A stretch of 64,000 nt of DNA, from the NCBI RefSeq assembly GCF_000221185.1, contig NC_015865.1, positions 1,302,001 through 1,366,000 on the forward strand, read 5' to 3'. Source of the DNA: Thermococcus sp. 4557. Its GTDB lineage: Archaea; Methanobacteriota_B; Thermococci; Thermococcales; Thermococcaceae. Position numbers and translations under genes: made by a program. Positions 61,799 through 64,000 of this stretch are shown one piece after another; position 1 is the first letter of the stretch, and each line of letters begins with the position of its first letter. A model generated the notes under the pieces. The model made no database searches, was not told the origin of the DNA, and worked only from the letters and a program-made list of their open reading frames with translations.

Positions 61799-63073
61799 CT
61801 AAGCCAGCTTTCCTATCGTTTTTTCAGCCTCGTCAAGGATTTTCTCCTCGTCGAGCGTGAGGACCTCGCGGTCGAGCATGAGGATTTTTCCGTCCACTAT
61901 CGTTGTCTCAACGTCGTTTCCGCTGGCCGAGTAGACGAGGTGGCTTATTACATTGTTTACGGGGCGGAGGTGAGGCTGGTTAAAGTCGATGATTGCTACA
62001 TCCGCCAGGTAGCCCTCCTTTATGACGCCGGCGCTGAGGCGAAGGGCTTTGGCACCGTTGATTGTGGCCATCCTGAAGACCGTCTTGGCGTCCGCCACCG
62101 TCGGGTCGAGGTTGTGGACCTTGTGGAGCAGAGCGGCCAGCTTCATCTCGTCGAGCATGTCGAGGTTGTTGTTGCTGGCGGCACCATCGGTACCGAGGCC
62201 GACGTTTATGCCGGCGTTGATGAGCCTCTGGAGGGGCATAACACCGCTGGCGAGCTTCATGTTGCTCCCAGGGTTGTGGGCGACGGTGACGCCGTTCCTC
62301 GCGAGTATCTGTATGTCCCTGCTGTCGAGCCAGACGCCGTGGGCTATGATGACGTCCCTCCCCAGGAAGCCAATCTCATCGAGTAAAACCACCGGGCTCT
62401 TTCCGTAGCGCTCGGTTATCTGGCCTATCTCCGCCATCGTCTCGCTGACGTGGATCGTTATCATCTTCCCATGCTCGTTCGCCAGCTTCCTGACCTCCTT
62501 AAGCAGGGCTATAGAGCAGGTGTAGGGCGCGTGGGGCCCGAAGACGAAGTGAACCCTGTCGGAGCCGAGCTTATCGATGAACTCCATCGTGCGGAGGGCC
62601 TCCTTTATTTCCTTCCCGGTCTTCTCGGGATCGCCGAGGTCTATCATCCCGTAGGAGAGGTAGCCCCTGAGGCCGGACTCAAGAACCACCTCCGCAACGG
62701 CGTCCATGAAGAAATACATGTCGAGGAATGCCGTCGTTCCGGTCTTTATCATCTCCAGCGCGCCGAGGTAGGCCCCAACCTTGGTGTACTCCCTCGTGAG
62801 CTTCGCTTCTCTCGGCCATATGTGGTTCTGGAGCCAGTCCATGAGGGGCAGATCGTCGGCGAGACCGCGGAAGAGGCCCATCGGGGAGTGGGTGTGCAGG
62901 TTCACAAAGCCTGGAGAAACAACCTTTCCTTTTGCGTCTATGACGATATCCGCGGCCTCGGTAATGTTTTTGGCCACCTTAACGATGCGGTTTTCTTCGA
63001 TGAGAACGTCGGCCTCAACGACCTCAAAGCCCTCCCCGTAGATAACGCGGCCGTTTTTGATGAGAATGCTCAT
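61799..63073 (-). CDS. mtaD: Amidohydrolase: 5'-methylthioadenosine/S-adenosylhomocysteine (or 5'-deoxyadenosine) deaminase
   Basis: 424 aa, amidohydrolase superfamily. NLHTHSPMGLFRGLADDLP (HxH), ITIHVSETMAEI, VIIAHGVWLDSRDI and VGLGTDGAASNNNLDMLDEM supply the four metal ligands and active Asp of the TRZ/ATZ-MtaD branch. It deaminates MTA, SAH or 5'-deoxyadenosine. The nearby MTA phosphorylase gene acts on a related pool. GGTGGTGA is 2-3 nt before ATG 63073, and the frame upstream to 63082 is not needed. Confidence 0.9.
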   Translation of the reverse strand: MSILIKNGRVIYGEGFEVVEADVLIEENRIVKVAKNITEAADIVIDAKGKVVSPGFVNLHTHSPMGLFRGLADDLPLMDWLQNHIWPREAKLTREYTKVGAYLGALEMIKTGTTAFLDMYFFMDAVAEVVLESGLRGYLSYGMIDLGDPEKTGKEIKEALRTMEFIDKLGSDRVHFVFGPHAPYTCSIALLKEVRKLANEHGKMITIHVSETMAEIGQITERYGKSPVVLLDEIGFLGRDVIIAHGVWLDSRDIQILARNGVTVAHNPGSNMKLASGVMPLQRLINAGINVGLGTDGAASNNNLDMLDEMKLAALLHKVHNLDPTVADAKTVFRMATINGAKALRLSAGVIKEGYLADVAIIDFNQPHLRPVNNVISHLVYSASGNDVETTIVDGKILMLDREVLTLDEEKILDEAEKTIGKLA

Positions 63074-63142
63074 GATCACCACCTCTTTTAAAGGGGTGTG
63101 TTTCCGGTGGAAGTTAAAAAGGTGTCGGAGAAGAGAAAAACC

Positions 63143-63607
63143 TCAAATTGGAACCCAGAGGCTCCAGGAGTACGGGTTGAACTCGTTGTAGTGGTCCCAG
63201 ATGGATGCGTAGCCGCTCTCGACGAGCCACTCATTGACGTTGAGTGCGTAGCCGTAGTACCAGAAGGGGAGGTAGACGACGGCAACGACCCTGCCGTAAT
63301 GGTCGGTTTCGTAAACGTCATCAACGTCGAGGTAGACGTAGTAGCCGTACGTGTCAAAGAGCCACTCCAGGGCGGCCTTCGATTCCTTGCCCTCGTCGGT
63401 GTATATCTCGGGCGCGTTTATGTCGGCGAAGCGGACCTTGAAGGTTTCCCCAGCCCTGTAGCCGTAGTAGGAGTGGAACCACACGGTGTCGCCATCGACC
63501 ACCTTGGTGACGTAGCCGTAGGTCTGGAACTCGTAGGCGCTGGCAAGTCCCGGGACGAGAAGCATCGAAACAACCACCAATGCCAAAATCAGGGCAGTCC
63601 TCCTCAC
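63143..63607 (-). CDS. Secreted SNase-type (thermonuclease) nuclease
   Basis: 154 aa with signal peptide (ALILALVVVSMLLVPGLASA). YVTKVVDGDTVWFHSYY, FKVRFADINAPEIYT and DHYGRVVAVVYLPFW contain counterparts of SNase Asp, catalytic Arg, Asp, Glu and second Arg (Staphylococcus residues 21, 35, 40, 43 and 87), so activity is likely. It cleaves DNA or RNA outside the cell, perhaps to recycle nucleotides. GGTGA lies 6 nt before GTG 63607. TATA-like CTTATAAG at about 63634-63641. The many Tyr residues are unusual. Confidence 0.88.
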   Translation of the reverse strand: MRRTALILALVVVSMLLVPGLASAYEFQTYGYVTKVVDGDTVWFHSYYGYRAGETFKVRFADINAPEIYTDEGKESKAALEWLFDTYGYYVYLDVDDVYETDHYGRVVAVVYLPFWYYGYALNVNEWLVESGYASIWDHYNEFNPYSWSLWVPI

Positions 63608-63726
63608 TGGAGCTCACCGGCGAACATTCGCTCCGGAACTTATAAGTTTTGAGTCCGAAATCATTCGCGTGCGAAAACTGAGAAAAGTTGGAATAAATGA
63701 TCCAAAGATACAAAATACCAAAAATC

Positions 63727-64000
63727 TCAGACGAACATACTCTTCAGCACGTCGGCGCAGCCGCACTTCCTATCCTCAGGAATGAGCGGGATGGCCTTCT
63801 TGAGCAGTTCCTGGACCTTGTAGTTGTTCTCGGCCATGACCTTGAGGACCTCTTGAGCATCTACCGGCTTGTCGGCCCAGACGTCGTAGTCGGTGACCGT
63901 TGCGATGTTCGCGTAGCACATACCCAGCTCCCTGGCGAGGTTTATCTCTGGAACGAGCGTCATGCCGATTATGTGGGCGTACTGCCTGAACATGAAGCTC
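63727..64000 (-). CDS. mtnP: S-methyl-5'-thioadenosine phosphorylase, C-terminal part (5' end beyond window)
   Basis: The frame is open to base 64000, so only the last 91 residues are seen. SFMFRQYAHIIGMTLVPEI and YANIATVTDYDVWADKPVDA are the conserved C-terminal blocks of trimeric/hexameric MTAP; the latter binds substrate. DRKCGCADVLKSMFV carries the C-terminal CxC motif known from hyperthermophile MTAPs, where it supports disulfide repair and heat stability. It splits MTA to adenine and methylthioribose-1-phosphate. Confidence 0.93.
   Translation of the reverse strand, partial: SFMFRQYAHIIGMTLVPEINLARELGMCYANIATVTDYDVWADKPVDAQEVLKVMAENNYKVQELLKKAIPLIPEDRKCGCADVLKSMFV

Overview
The window is a 64 kb piece of a Thermococcales chromosome, most likely genus Thermococcus. 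Supporting evidence: GC-rich, very dense gene packing; archaeal TATA boxes (TTTATAAA, TTTAAA) about 25-35 bp before starts; strong GGTGA/GAGGTGA ribosome sites; and genus-typical genes, namely a 457-aa secreted GH13 alpha-amylase, an ADP-forming acetyl-CoA synthetase alpha subunit, a 499-aa M32 carboxypeptidase, archaeal-type TrpRS, TtuA, a DUF460 protein, a DUF211 protein, and MTA phosphorylase with a C-terminal CxC. I saw no rRNA, tRNA, CRISPR array or intact insertion sequence.

Region 1 (1-10840) looks like a surface-glycan locus with a sulfur theme: a truncated phosphodiesterase-type gene, APS kinase, a TauE/SafE permease, a polysaccharide flippase, a PAPS-type sulfotransferase, three GT2 glycosyltransferases and three alkaline-phosphatase-superfamily enzymes. 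Two of the latter are sulfatase-like paralogues carrying Thr where sulfatases have the formylglycine Cys. Many genes overlap by 4 bp. Region 2 (10890-23034) is mostly housekeeping: a site-2 protease, TtuA, a DUF4143 ATPase behind two abutting 16-bp palindromes, a membrane protein/winged-helix pair, DUF460, pyroglutamyl peptidase, a geranylgeranyl-reductase-type flavoprotein, an ASCH protein, a DUF433 remnant, the M32 peptidase and a PfkB kinase.

Region 3 (23031-26976) is a MoxR/DUF58/DUF4129-type membrane cluster on the minus strand. After DUF2118, a 98-aa conserved-looking protein and FKBP, region 4 (28439-34773) is a five-gene minus-strand operon for a type IV filament machine (GspE-type ATPase, two TadC/FlaJ-type membrane proteins, two envelope proteins of unknown role) with no visible prepilin. 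Region 5 (34850-47887) holds a TIGR04076 protein, a circularly permuted GTPase, two peptide-type ABC permeases without ATPase or binding protein, Trm14, an OPT transporter, a FAH-family enzyme, an M1-like lipoprotein peptidase, an HXXEE protein and a GNAT enzyme.

Region 6 (47888-56019) is more mosaic: an AT-rich winged-helix gene bordered by a 10-bp inverted repeat, a 47-residue SMP-like protein, a PolB-exonuclease-like protein, TrpRS, a DUF234 ATPase, the ADP-forming acetyl-CoA synthetase alpha subunit and a winged-helix/DUF211/winged-helix run. Region 7 (56174-64000) has the alpha-amylase with a near-perfect TrmBL1 (TGM) site, bifunctional NAD(P)HX repair enzyme, a broken membrane gene, a macrodomain protein, a six-helix membrane protein, MTA/adenosine deaminase (MtaD type), a secreted SNase-type nuclease and the 3' end of MTA phosphorylase. 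Start codons were chosen mainly by Shine-Dalgarno spacing (about 5 nt) and often lie inside the longest open frame.
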